Below, piece after piece: positions 24,831-32,605 of a stretch of 56,266 bases of DNA. The DNA is from UBA940 sp031547885 (lineage in GTDB: Bacteria; Bacteroidota; Bacteroidia; Bacteroidales; Rikenellaceae): positions 1-56,266 of the forward strand of contig JAVBRO010000035.1 in NCBI GenBank assembly GCA_031547885.1, in the 5' to 3' direction. The notes under the pieces were generated by a model. That model ran no database searches. It saw only the letters and a program-made list of their open reading frames with translations, and was not told the origin of the DNA. The first letter of the stretch is position 1, and each line of letters opens with the position of its first letter. Both the position numbers and the translations under genes were made by a program.

Positions 24831-26078
24831 ATGGCTGAAAGAAGAGTTGTAATCACGGGACTCGGCACACTCAACCCGATAGGCAATACGGTAGAAGAGT
24901 ACTTCCGCAACCTTAAAGAGGGAGTGAGCGGAGCCGCAACTATAACACATTTCGACCCTGAAAAGTACAAAACCAAATTCGCGTGCGAGGTTAAAAATTA
25001 CGACGGAGCGCAATATTTCGACCGTAAAGAGATCCGCCGTTACGACCTCTTTACACAATACGCCCTTGTCGCCGTGGCCCAGGCTGTGGAAGACTCGGGA
25101 CTGGACGTCGAAAAGGTCGACACCGAAAGAGCCGGTGTGATCTGGGGCTCCGGCATCGGAGGACTCAAGTCGTTCTTCGAAGAAGTAAAGGGCTTTGCCC
25201 TGGGTGACGGCACACCCAGGTTCAGCCCTTTCTTTATTACCATGATGATACCCGACATCGCGGCCGGGTACATCTCCATGAGATACGGTTTCATGGGTCC
25301 CAACTACTGTACCGTTTCGGCGTGCGCTTCGGCGAACCACGCCATGATCGACGCCATGAACTGGATCCGCAGGGGTGTGGCCGATATCATCATAGCGGGC
25401 GGAAGCGAAGCCGCGGTCAACGAAGCTGGCGTCGGAGGATTCAACTCGATGCAGGCCCTCTCCACCCGTAACGACGATCCCAAAGGCGCCTCCCGTCCGT
25501 TCGACGCGGACCGCGACGGTTTTGTGATCGGCGAAGGAGCCGGGGCGCTGATACTCGAAGAGTACGAACACGCCAAAGCCCGCGGGGCAAAAATTTACGC
25601 CGAGGTAGTGGGCGGAGGCATCAGCGCCGACGCTTACCACTACGCCGCTCCCCATCCCGAAGGCAAGGGGGCGATGCTGGCGATGAAACACGCCCTGCAG
25701 GATGCCGGACTCAAAACCTCCGACATCGAATACATCAACGTTCACGGCACATCCACGCCCGCAGGCGACCTGCCCGAACTGATGGCTATCCAGAAACTTT
25801 TCGGCGACGACGCCTACAATCTCAACATCTCTGCAACCAAATCGATGACGGGACACCTTCTGGGCGCCGCCGGAGCCGTAGAGGCGATGGCTGCCATCAT
25901 GTCCCTGACGGAAGGCGTGATCCCGCCGACGATCAACCTGCAGAATGTGGACCCGGCGATAGACCCGAAACTCAACCTTACCCCGAACAAGGCTCAGAAG
26001 CGCGATATCACATACGCGATGAGCAACACGTTCGGTTTCGGCGGGCACAACTCGTCGGTTATTTTCAAGAAAATTTAA
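24831..26078 (+). CDS. fabF: 3-oxoacyl-ACP synthase II (KAS II)
   Basis: The 415-residue condensing enzyme elongates acyl-ACP with malonyl-ACP. The Cys-His-His triad is present: Cys165 in VSACASANH, His near 304 in VHGTSTPAGD, and His near 341 in KSMTGHLLGAAG. Length is normal. Located 98 bp after acpP and 13 bp before rnc. Confidence 0.97.
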   Translation: MAERRVVITGLGTLNPIGNTVEEYFRNLKEGVSGAATITHFDPEKYKTKFACEVKNYDGAQYFDRKEIRRYDLFTQYALVAVAQAVEDSGLDVEKVDTERAGVIWGSGIGGLKSFFEEVKGFALGDGTPRFSPFFITMMIPDIAAGYISMRYGFMGPNYCTVSACASANHAMIDAMNWIRRGVADIIIAGGSEAAVNEAGVGGFNSMQALSTRNDDPKGASRPFDADRDGFVIGEGAGALILEEYEHAKARGAKIYAEVVGGGISADAYHYAAPHPEGKGAMLAMKHALQDAGLKTSDIEYINVHGTSTPAGDLPELMAIQKLFGDDAYNLNISATKSMTGHLLGAAGAVEAMAAIMSLTEGVIPPTINLQNVDPAIDPKLNLTPNKAQKRDITYAMSNTFGFGGHNSSVIFKKI

Positions 26079-26091
26079 CACACGCCTACCT

Positions 26092-26919
26092 ATGACATTT
26101 TCCGGGCGGATACTTATCTCGCTCAAGCGCCGCTTTGGCCGCGACAGGGAATACTATGCCATAGTGGACGATATCTTCGGGATATATCCCCGCAATATCG
26201 AACTTTATAAGTTGGCACTGCTGCACCGTTCGGCTTCCGTCGAACTGGAGGACGGCACTCAGCTCAATAACGAACGCCTGGAATTCCTGGGCGACGCCGT
26301 GCTGGAAGCGGTGGTTTCGGATTTCCTTTTTATCGAATTCCCGCGCGCCGACGAAGGCGGTCTTACACGCCTGCGCGCCAAGATCGTGAGCCGCCAAACC
26401 CTCAATTCGCTTGCAAACAGGATCGGCCTCGACCGCCACGTCATACAGCACACCAACGGTTCGATAGTCCAGAAACATATCCACGGCGACGCCCTCGAGG
26501 CGATGATCGGGGCGATGTACCTCGACCGTGGCTACGACCGGGTCAACGAGCTTCTGATCAACCGCGTTTTCCGCCGCCACCTCGACCTCGACGAAATAAT
26601 CTCATCGGAGACCGACTACAAGAGCCGCCTGATCGAGTGGTGCCAGAAGAGCCGACAGTCACTGCAGTTCACCACCGGACCCGACGAAGAATACACCACG
26701 CAGCATCCGGTCTTCCGGTCGGTGGTGATGATCGACGGCATCGAAGTGGGCCACGGTACGGGCGAGACCAAGAAAGAGGCCGAACAGCACGCCGCGCATG
26801 CCGTTTCGGACGTCCTCTCGGACGAGATTGGCGACTACATACTGGGAAGCATCGACATACTTTCGGCCGGTTCCAACGACCACGGCGGTCGGAACGCCGA
26901 CAACGGCAAAGTCAATTAA
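26092..26919 (+). CDS. rnc: Ribonuclease III
   Basis: The 275-residue enzyme cuts double-stranded RNA, as in rRNA maturation. The signature NERLEFLGDAVLEAVVSDFLF is at about 61-81, and the second metal-binding site is in DALEAMIGAMYLDRGYD. A C-terminal dsRNA-binding domain (DYKSRLIEWCQKSRQSLQF ... GETKKEAEQHAAHAV) follows. A tail of about 30 residues is rich in Gly, Asn and Asp. It is probably co-transcribed with fabF. Confidence 0.96.
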   Translation: MTFSGRILISLKRRFGRDREYYAIVDDIFGIYPRNIELYKLALLHRSASVELEDGTQLNNERLEFLGDAVLEAVVSDFLFIEFPRADEGGLTRLRAKIVSRQTLNSLANRIGLDRHVIQHTNGSIVQKHIHGDALEAMIGAMYLDRGYDRVNELLINRVFRRHLDLDEIISSETDYKSRLIEWCQKSRQSLQFTTGPDEEYTTQHPVFRSVVMIDGIEVGHGTGETKKEAEQHAAHAVSDVLSDEIGDYILGSIDILSAGSNDHGGRNADNGKVN

Positions 26920-27027
26920 TGTCATCCCGAGCGAGGGTGGTGCAGTTGGATACATGTCCAAAAGATGGCATACCGCCCGACGAGGGAACTACAAAATAAC
27001 CCGAAAGATAACTCTCCTGAAACTATA

Positions 27028-27699
27028 ATGGCAAAATCAGTTGAACGGGAAGCGCGCGAAAAGATCGTGGTTTCGGGGGCGGGGGCGCTTTCCGATGCCG
27101 AACTTATCGCACTCGTGATCCGCGAAGGGACCGAACTGCTCTCACCGACGGAACTCGCCGAGAAAATACTCGCCGATTTCGGGGGATCGCTCTCGGAACT
27201 CGCTTCGGCAGGCGTTCCGCGCATCCGCCAGGCCGCCGGCTGCGGAACCAAACGCGCCGCCATCATAGCTGCGGCCGCCGAACTCGCCCGACGCATCACC
27301 GCCGAAAAAGCCCTCACGGTAGATACCATAACTTCGAAAGAGGACGCCGCGAAGATTTTCGCTCCTCTGGCCGACCTCAAGCACGAAGAGTTCTGGGTGC
27401 TGTACCTCACCTCGGGAGGCAAGGTCATCGACCGTGCGAAAGTGAGCCAGGGCGGCGTTTCGGGTACTGTCGTCGACTATAAACTGGTTGTCAAACGCGC
27501 CATCGAACTGCTCGCCACATCCATAATACTCATCCATAACCACCCATCCGGCGTCGCCCAGCCCAGCCGCGACGACATAGCCATAACCGAAATGGTCTCC
27601 ACCGCCGCCGCGCTCTTCGACATCAACGTCGTCGACCACATCATCATCTCCTCGGGCGGCACTTTCAGCTTCGCCGAAAACGGCCTCATGCCACACTAA
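27028..27699 (+). CDS. radC: RadC family JAB-domain protein
   Basis: The 223-residue protein has an N-terminal helix-hairpin-helix region (GALSDAELIALVIREG ... GVPRIRQAAGCGTKRAAII). A C-terminal MPN/JAB metal-binding domain has HNHPSGVAQPSRDD (HxHxxxxxxxxxD). The historical DNA-repair role is doubtful and the true activity is unknown. I prefer the ATG at 27028 (MAKSVEREAREKIV), which gives the normal RadC length. The ATG at 26965 would add 21 residues. R1 copy C begins 20 bp after the stop. Confidence 0.88.
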   Translation: MAKSVEREAREKIVVSGAGALSDAELIALVIREGTELLSPTELAEKILADFGGSLSELASAGVPRIRQAAGCGTKRAAIIAAAAELARRITAEKALTVDTITSKEDAAKIFAPLADLKHEEFWVLYLTSGGKVIDRAKVSQGGVSGTVVDYKLVVKRAIELLATSIILIHNHPSGVAQPSRDDIAITEMVSTAAALFDINVVDHIIISSGGTFSFAENGLMPH

Positions 27700-27718
27700 T
27701 CGTAAATCTGATTTAACT

Positions 27719-28043
27719 GTTACTTTTGCAAATCCAAAAGTAACCAAAAGATTGCGGCTACGAGCCGCACCGATCTATTATGATGCAAAAGGGGATGTTT
27801 CGGGTTATTCCTGTTATTGAAATTGCGCGGGTTGCACGAAGTGCAACTTTTCTAACTCAGAATTTATCTTGAAAATTAATTTTCAGAGTAAATTCTGTGT
27901 AAGAAAAGTGCACAGGCTTCGCCTGCCGCGTAATTTCAATAACCAGCCACAATAAGCAGAAACATTTTTACCACTATAAACCTAAATAGTAGGAAACGGA
28001 GTTTCCGCAAAAATTTTTGGTGCTACCTTTTTTAAAAGGTAGC
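27719..28043 (+). repeat. R1 modular hairpin element, copy C (core inverted)
   Basis: The outer modules match copy B: GTTACTTTTG/CAAAAGTAAC at 27719-27744, then the GCGGC/GCCGC hairpin, GGAAAC-GGA-GTTTCC at 27992-28006 and GCTACCTTTT/AAAAGGTAGC at 28022-28043. The 131-bp core (27813-27943) has the same end words as copy B but its content runs backwards. GTTGCAC-GAA-GTGCAAC (27831-27847) is now on the left and CAGGC-TTC-GCCTG (27913-27925) on the right. The central hairpin (27847-27908) pairs well although its sequence differs greatly from copies A and B. No gene is seen in this gap. Confidence 0.88.
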
Positions 28044-28052
28044 GATGGTGTC

Positions 28053-29075
28053 TTATTCGCCGGGGTCGGGTATTTTGACCGAATAGATGAAATGCTGGAG
28101 TTGGTTCTTATAGTTGCGCTGCGACATGCGGGTGTTGGCGGTGCCGGGCGAATAGACGTAAAGATCGATGGCGATCACGCGCCGGTTGGCCGTATCGAGA
28201 GTCGAATAATTCACATAGGGGCCTCCCATGAAATCGCCGGCTACATCCCAGAAACCGTGAACCTCCGACCATGAACGGCCGTTTATTTGTTTGCCGAGCA
28301 GCTCCGTGAATTCCGGATTGGTGGCCATGTGCGAACCCGGATTCTCGCCCGGAATAAGACGGACAAATTCGTCACGCCGGCGCAGCAGGTTAGCCTCCGT
28401 AAAGTCATTCGCACCCGAGAACGGATATGTGTAGATTATGATCCCCTGGCTCGACGCCGGCATTTCGCGGGATATCCACAGGAAGCCGGGTTTGTCGCTG
28501 CGGACCGTGAAGCCGGGCGTGACGTCCATCTCGAACCCGAATTTCTCCTTAATAAGGTTTTTCACCTGCGCGGGACCGTACCGGCGCGCATTGGCAAGGT
28601 CGCGGTCGCGTTCGGCCTTTTCGAGCAGCGCCACTATCTCTTCGCGGTGAGTGTCAATAAGTTCGGTCATCGAGGCATTGTCAGGTGCATGGGCCGTCAG
28701 AATGATCTGCGGTGCCGCATAGACGTCGTAACGAAGCTCGATCGAGGGATCGTCGAACCGTCTGTCGACATTAAGTATTAGGATATTGGGATGTTTAGCG
28801 ATGAGTTTGCCGAATCCGTCAGGCAGGACCCTCAGCACGTCGTAGATCGTCTCCTGGCGGTTAACCATCGGGACCTGTTTGTAAAATATCGAGCGGATAG
28901 TGTCGCCCGGCCGGCCATCCCACACGCCGTGGCCGGCCACGACCACCAGCTCGTAGGGGGCGCCCTGTGACGGGACTTTATAGCCCGCCGACCCCTGTTT
29001 TTCGTTCCTGCCGGAGCATCCGGACAGTATCAGGAGAGCGCACAGCACAGTGCCGGTTTTCCGGAATTTTCCCAT
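28053..29075 (-). CDS. DUF4837 family lipoprotein
   Basis: The 340-residue protein has a lipoprotein signal peptide, ALLILSGCSGRNE, with the lipidated cysteine at about 20. YELVVVAGHGVWDG and the later GFLWISREMPASSQGIIIYTYPF with PFSGANDFTEANLLRRRDEFV match DUF4837, a family found mainly in Bacteroidota with no known function. Its stop lies 10 bp from the R1 copy C terminal hairpin. A TAGTTTTG promoter box is 19 bp upstream. Confidence 0.85.
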   Translation of the reverse strand: MGKFRKTGTVLCALLILSGCSGRNEKQGSAGYKVPSQGAPYELVVVAGHGVWDGRPGDTIRSIFYKQVPMVNRQETIYDVLRVLPDGFGKLIAKHPNILILNVDRRFDDPSIELRYDVYAAPQIILTAHAPDNASMTELIDTHREEIVALLEKAERDRDLANARRYGPAQVKNLIKEKFGFEMDVTPGFTVRSDKPGFLWISREMPASSQGIIIYTYPFSGANDFTEANLLRRRDEFVRLIPGENPGSHMATNPEFTELLGKQINGRSWSEVHGFWDVAGDFMGGPYVNYSTLDTANRRVIAIDLYVYSPGTANTRMSQRNYKNQLQHFIYSVKIPDPGE

Positions 29076-29093
29076 AGCCTCAAATTACATATG

Positions 29094-29101
29094 CAAAACT
29101 A
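29094..29101 (-). promoter_or_regulatory. Bacteroidota -7 box for the DUF4837 gene
   Basis: The minus strand reads TAGTTTTG, 19 bp before the ATG. Confidence 0.45.
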
Positions 29102-29140
29102 ACAATCCGGCCTTAACTTTGCAAATCCGGTGAAGGGTGT

Positions 29141-29148
29141 TAACTTTG
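29141..29148 (+). promoter_or_regulatory. Bacteroidota -7 box for the deacetylase-ubiX run
   Basis: TAACTTTG lies 24 bp before the ATG at 29172. A second copy at 29114-29121 could be an alternative. Confidence 0.45.
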
Positions 29149-29171
29149 TCTGTTTAATTTTCTGAAGCCGC

Positions 29172-29780
29172 ATGCGATTTCGACCGCCTAAATTTCTCAG
29201 GAAACTGATGCCGGACCTTATATGGGACATTCCGGACAGGGAGCACGTGTTCCTTACCTTCGACGACGGCCCTACCCCGGGAGTCACCGAATGGATACTC
29301 AAGGAGTTGGCGCGTTTCGGCGTGAAGGCCACTTTTTTCTGCCTCGGCAAGAACGTCGAGATGTACCCCGACCTCTACCAGCGCATCATCGACGGCGGCC
29401 ACAAGGTGGGCAACCACACCTACAGCCACCAGAAGGGGTGGGAGATGAAGTCCGACCACTATGTCGAGGATGTCGACCTGGCAAACCAGGTGCTGCACAC
29501 CGACCTGTTCCGCCCTCCGTACGGACGCATCACGCCCAAACAGGCGCGAACGCTGGGCCAGCGCTACAATATTATCATGTGGGATGTCCTCAGCCGCGAC
29601 TACAACCGCAACCTGCGCCCGCGCACATGCCTCAACAACGTGATAAAGTATGTACAGCCGGGCGACATAGTGGTGTTCCACGACTCGGAAAAATCTTTCA
29701 AGAACCTCCATTTCGCGCTTCCGCGCACGCTGAAATACCTCGAAGAACACGGAATGAGGTGCAAAGAGATCGAATTGTGA
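29172..29780 (+). CDS. Polysaccharide deacetylase (NodB/CE4 type)
   Basis: The 202-residue protein is a NodB-homology domain on its own, without signal peptide or membrane anchor. Motif 1 is TFDDGPTPG near residue 35, motif 2 GHKVGNHTYSH, motif 3 FRPPYGRI, and the C-terminal motif FHDSEKS. These give the Asp-His-His metal site and the catalytic base. The family removes N-acetyl groups from chitin-, peptidoglycan- or polysaccharide-type sugars. The substrate is unclear, and a cytoplasmic or non-classical location is possible. ubiX starts 3 bp after its stop. Confidence 0.87.
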   Translation: MRFRPPKFLRKLMPDLIWDIPDREHVFLTFDDGPTPGVTEWILKELARFGVKATFFCLGKNVEMYPDLYQRIIDGGHKVGNHTYSHQKGWEMKSDHYVEDVDLANQVLHTDLFRPPYGRITPKQARTLGQRYNIIMWDVLSRDYNRNLRPRTCLNNVIKYVQPGDIVVFHDSEKSFKNLHFALPRTLKYLEEHGMRCKEIEL

Positions 29781-29797
29781 GTTATGAGTCATAACTA
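29781..29797. repeat. GAGTCAT-word palindrome over the ubiX start
   Basis: The palindrome AGTTATGA-G-TCATAACT (29780-29796) contains the ubiX ATG. It uses the same word as the GACTCAT array at 16471-16505, so the start region of ubiX looks repeat-derived. Confidence 0.55.
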
Positions 29798-30350
29798 TTT
29801 GAAAAATATAATCGTTGCCGTGACCGGTGCGAGCGGTAGTATCTATGCCCGCCTTGTGTTGGAAGCACTTCTGGCGTCGGACGAGGTCGGGGATATAGGT
29901 CTCATCGTCAGCCGCCGCGGCGCCGAAGTGGCCGCATGGGAGAAGGTCGCGCTGCCGGAAGATCCCCGCATCACACGTTTCGACAACGACGATATGTTCG
30001 CTTCGCCCGCCTCGGGTTCGGCGCGGTGGGATTCGATGGTCGTGGTACCCTGTTCGATGGGGTGCGTCGGCAGGATAGCGTCGGGAGTAAGCGGCGACCT
30101 GATAGCGCGTGCAGCCGACGTGATGCTCAAAGAGGGACGGCAGTTGATAATCGTACCGCGCGAAACCCCCGTGAACCTGATCCACCTGCGCAACCTGACC
30201 GCGCTGGCCGAAGCCGGAGCCGCCGTACTCCCCGCCTCGCCGTCGTTCTACTCGCATCCGGGGACGGTCGAAGAGCTTTGCGCCACCGTCGCCGACCGCG
30301 TGATCGCGCGCCTGGGCATCGCCGGCGATCGTTACGAGTGGGGAAAATAG
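29784..30350 (+). CDS. ubiX: Flavin prenyltransferase (UbiX/Pad1 family)
   Basis: The 188-residue flavoprotein joins a dimethylallyl group to FMN, making the prenylated-FMN cofactor of UbiD decarboxylases. It shows IIVAVTGASGSIYARLVLEALL, then VVVPCSMGCVGRIASGVSGDLIARAADVMLKE and IIVPRETPVNLIHLRNLTALAEAGA, with the C-terminal FYSHPGTVEEL. No ubiD-type gene is in the window. It follows the deacetylase by 3 bp. The start codon sits in a short palindrome. Confidence 0.93.
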   Translation: MSHNYLKNIIVAVTGASGSIYARLVLEALLASDEVGDIGLIVSRRGAEVAAWEKVALPEDPRITRFDNDDMFASPASGSARWDSMVVVPCSMGCVGRIASGVSGDLIARAADVMLKEGRQLIIVPRETPVNLIHLRNLTALAEAGAAVLPASPSFYSHPGTVEELCATVADRVIARLGIAGDRYEWGK

Positions 30351-30358
30351 AGCCGGCA

Positions 30359-30390
30359 TTTGCGATTTTAGCGTCAAATACCTACTTTTG
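30359..30390 (+). promoter_or_regulatory. Bacteroidota promoter for efp
   Basis: TTTG at 30359-30362 and TACTTTTG at 30383-30390 are 20 bp apart. The leader holds a CGTAATT heptamer array. Confidence 0.6.
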
Positions 30391-30416
30391 TACCCGAAGC
30401 ATTTTTTGAAATGCAC

Positions 30417-30445
30417 CGTAATTCGTAATTTTTAATTCGTAATTC
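30417..30445. repeat. Heptamer array (CGTAATT)n in the efp leader
   Basis: Units CGTAATT, CGTAATT, a degenerate TTTAATT, then CGTAATT end 9 bp before the efp ATG. Confidence 0.8.
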
Positions 30446-30454
30446 TATATAAAG

Positions 30455-31021
30455 ATGGCAACAACTGCTGACATAAAGATCGGAATGTGCATTGAGTACA
30501 ACGGCAAAACGTTCCAGATCGTCGATTTCCAACATGTTAAACCGGGCAAAGGCCCCGCTTTCGTCCGTACAAGGCTCAAAAATCTCGAGAACGGACGCAC
30601 CATCGACAACACCTTCACCGCCGGTGAAAAGATCGAGCCCGTCCGCGTCGAAAGGCGCCCCTACCAGTTCACCTACGAGGACGATCTGGGCGTCCACCTG
30701 ATGCATACCGAAACTTTCGAGGAGATCACCATACCCAAAGAAATGATAAACAACGCCGACCTGATGGTCGACGGGCAACTGCTCGAAGTGATGTACCACA
30801 CCGAAAAGGAGTCTCCGATGACAGCAGAACTTCCCCCGATCGTGGATATGGAGGTCACCTACACCGAGCCGGGCATCAAGGGCGACACCGCTTCGACCAA
30901 CTCGTTGAAACCCGCCACGGTCAATACCGGCGCCACCGTCCGCGTACCGCTCTTCATCAACACGGGCGACAAGATCCGCGTCGACACCCGCACCCGCGAA
31001 TACTACGAACGCCAAAAATAG
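30455..31021 (+). CDS. efp: Translation elongation factor P
   Basis: The 188-residue protein helps the ribosome through proline stretches. It has the three OB-like domains of EF-P, and the conserved tip loop HVKPGKGPAF places Lys32 at the site modified in many bacteria. No modification enzyme (epmA, epmB) is visible here. The C-terminal GDKIRVDTRTREYYERQK is canonical. It has its own promoter and terminator. Confidence 0.97.
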   Translation: MATTADIKIGMCIEYNGKTFQIVDFQHVKPGKGPAFVRTRLKNLENGRTIDNTFTAGEKIEPVRVERRPYQFTYEDDLGVHLMHTETFEEITIPKEMINNADLMVDGQLLEVMYHTEKESPMTAELPPIVDMEVTYTEPGIKGDTASTNSLKPATVNTGATVRVPLFINTGDKIRVDTRTREYYERQK

Positions 31022-31078
31022 GTTGGAACGCCGGCGGGTGGCAACGGCCACAGCGGTTTATATTTCGCACAGCAAAAA

Positions 31079-31100
31079 ACCTCGGAGAATTCTCCGAGGT
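31079..31100. terminator. Bidirectional terminator between efp and the OmpA-family gene
   Basis: A perfect 11-bp stem (ACCTCGGAGAA and its complement) is flanked by A6 and T5. Confidence 0.9.
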
Positions 31101-31129
31101 TTTTCTATTTGTATCTCTCCGATCCGTGA

Positions 31130-32326
31130 TTATTCTATTATCACAACGCGGTTCATTTCGGGAAGTTCGAACGGATTGACGCGGTCGCCCAGCGCCCTGA
31201 TCTCCAAACGGTCGGAACTTATGCCGAGTCTGACCAAAGCGTCCCTGACGACCCTCGCCCTCTTGACGCTCAGCCTCTGGTTAAGCTGTGGATTGCCGGT
31301 TTCCTTGTCGGCCATGCCGATAATTATGTATACCTTCTGCTGGTCGGGGTTCTTTTTGATGACGTCGGCCACATACCTGATGTTGAGCATTTCGTACTCG
31401 GTGAGGTCGGCCTTGCCTATCCTGAAGAATACAGCCAGAGGCACCTCTTCGTATATTTTTTCGGGCTCGGCTTCCGACACGACTTTATATTTGTCGGCAA
31501 GCGCCTGCGCAGCTGCGAGTTCCCTTTCGAGGTCGCTTATGCGGCTCTCATAGGGCTCTGTATTGCATTTTTCCGCCTTGTAGAAGCGGCGGTCCTTGAA
31601 CTTATAGATAAACCCGACGGTGAGCGACGGGATGAGGCCCACTTTGTTGGGTCCGAAATATACCAGTCCGGCATTTGCATCCACAACGGCATTCGCTGCA
31701 GAAAAACTCTGGCTGACGAAATTGGCTTTCAGTTCGGCGTATAGATCCAGCGCTTCGGTTAAACGGAATGTATTCATAAGACCCGCATTGACAAGGAACT
31801 GCCCGTCGGTGGTCCTGTCGCCGTTGATGTCGGCGCCTGCCGAACGACCGTATCCCAACCCGGCGAAGAGCGTGGCGTTGTAGAATCTCGCGGCCTTGTA
31901 GCCGCCAATGGCATTCGACAGATTGAACAGGAAGTCGGCCTCCACGGTCCAGTAGTTGAAATCGAGCAGTAATTTATCCGTAAGCAACTCCCTGGTATAG
32001 GTGCCCGGAATAGTTGTATAATCCTTGATCTTGCCGTAGTTTCCCTGCAGGCGCAGGCCGTAGTTCGGGGCCAGCATTTTGGTCGCGCCGATCTGGAACA
32101 GCGGCGTCACCTTGTTGAAACCCTTGTAATTTTCCCACTCGACGGTCGACAGGCGCACCCAGGCGTTGACTCCGGCGCCGATCGAGATCGACCAGTTGTC
32201 CCAGAACGGATTGGTGATGAACGGGCCGCGAAGATTCTGATAATCGGTTCCGGTTTTGTCAGTCTGCGCGGTCGCCGCAGCTGCAGCCGTGAACACAACT
32301 GCGATAATGAGGATAATTTTCTTCAT
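31130..32326 (-). CDS. OmpA-family outer-membrane protein
   Basis: The 398-residue protein has a signal peptide (MKKIILIIAVVFTAAAAATAQ). A beta-barrel of about 250 residues, rich in Tyr/Phe/Asn, follows. A short helical linker (SRISDLERELAAAQALADKY) leads to a C-terminal OmpA peptidoglycan-binding domain with IIGMADKETGNPQLNQRLSVKRARVVRDAL. It anchors the outer membrane to the wall. Residue NPQLNQRLSVKRA contains the expected Asn/Arg contacts with diaminopimelate. I chose the ATG at 32326; the upstream codon is TTG. Confidence 0.9.
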   Translation of the reverse strand: MKKIILIIAVVFTAAAAATAQTDKTGTDYQNLRGPFITNPFWDNWSISIGAGVNAWVRLSTVEWENYKGFNKVTPLFQIGATKMLAPNYGLRLQGNYGKIKDYTTIPGTYTRELLTDKLLLDFNYWTVEADFLFNLSNAIGGYKAARFYNATLFAGLGYGRSAGADINGDRTTDGQFLVNAGLMNTFRLTEALDLYAELKANFVSQSFSAANAVVDANAGLVYFGPNKVGLIPSLTVGFIYKFKDRRFYKAEKCNTEPYESRISDLERELAAAQALADKYKVVSEAEPEKIYEEVPLAVFFRIGKADLTEYEMLNIRYVADVIKKNPDQQKVYIIIGMADKETGNPQLNQRLSVKRARVVRDALVRLGISSDRLEIRALGDRVNPFELPEMNRVVIIE

Positions 32327-32368
32327 AATCAATAGTTTAACGTGAAGTATCTATCATCCTTCCAAAGC

Positions 32369-32409
32369 CCTCCCCGATGGTCAGGGGAGGACTTCCGGAA
32401 GGTGGGCAC
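32369..32409 (+). repeat. R2-like hairpin in the gap between the OmpA-family gene and nrdJ
   Basis: The stem CCTCCCC/GGGGAGG is followed by ACTT and a second short palindrome CTTCCGGAAG. This is the same layout as R2 copies at 21950 and 41953 but with different bases. The remaining 280-bp gap (32327-32605) shows no gene; it forms the OmpA-gene leader and the nrdJ 3' region. Confidence 0.5.
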
Positions 32410-32605
32410 TGTCTTTCGTTATCGTACGCCGGAGCGCTAAAGCTAACTTTTTCCCAATCAACCAAAAACCGGCAATATAAAAAATCACCCGCAAAAACAG
32501 TGCCTTGTTCTATATGTTTTGTGCATTATTGAAGTCGTCTCAAAAGTTCAAATACAAGGCTTAATTTCGCTGTGCGGTCTTAGTATTCGGGCTTTTGAGG
32601 CAGCA

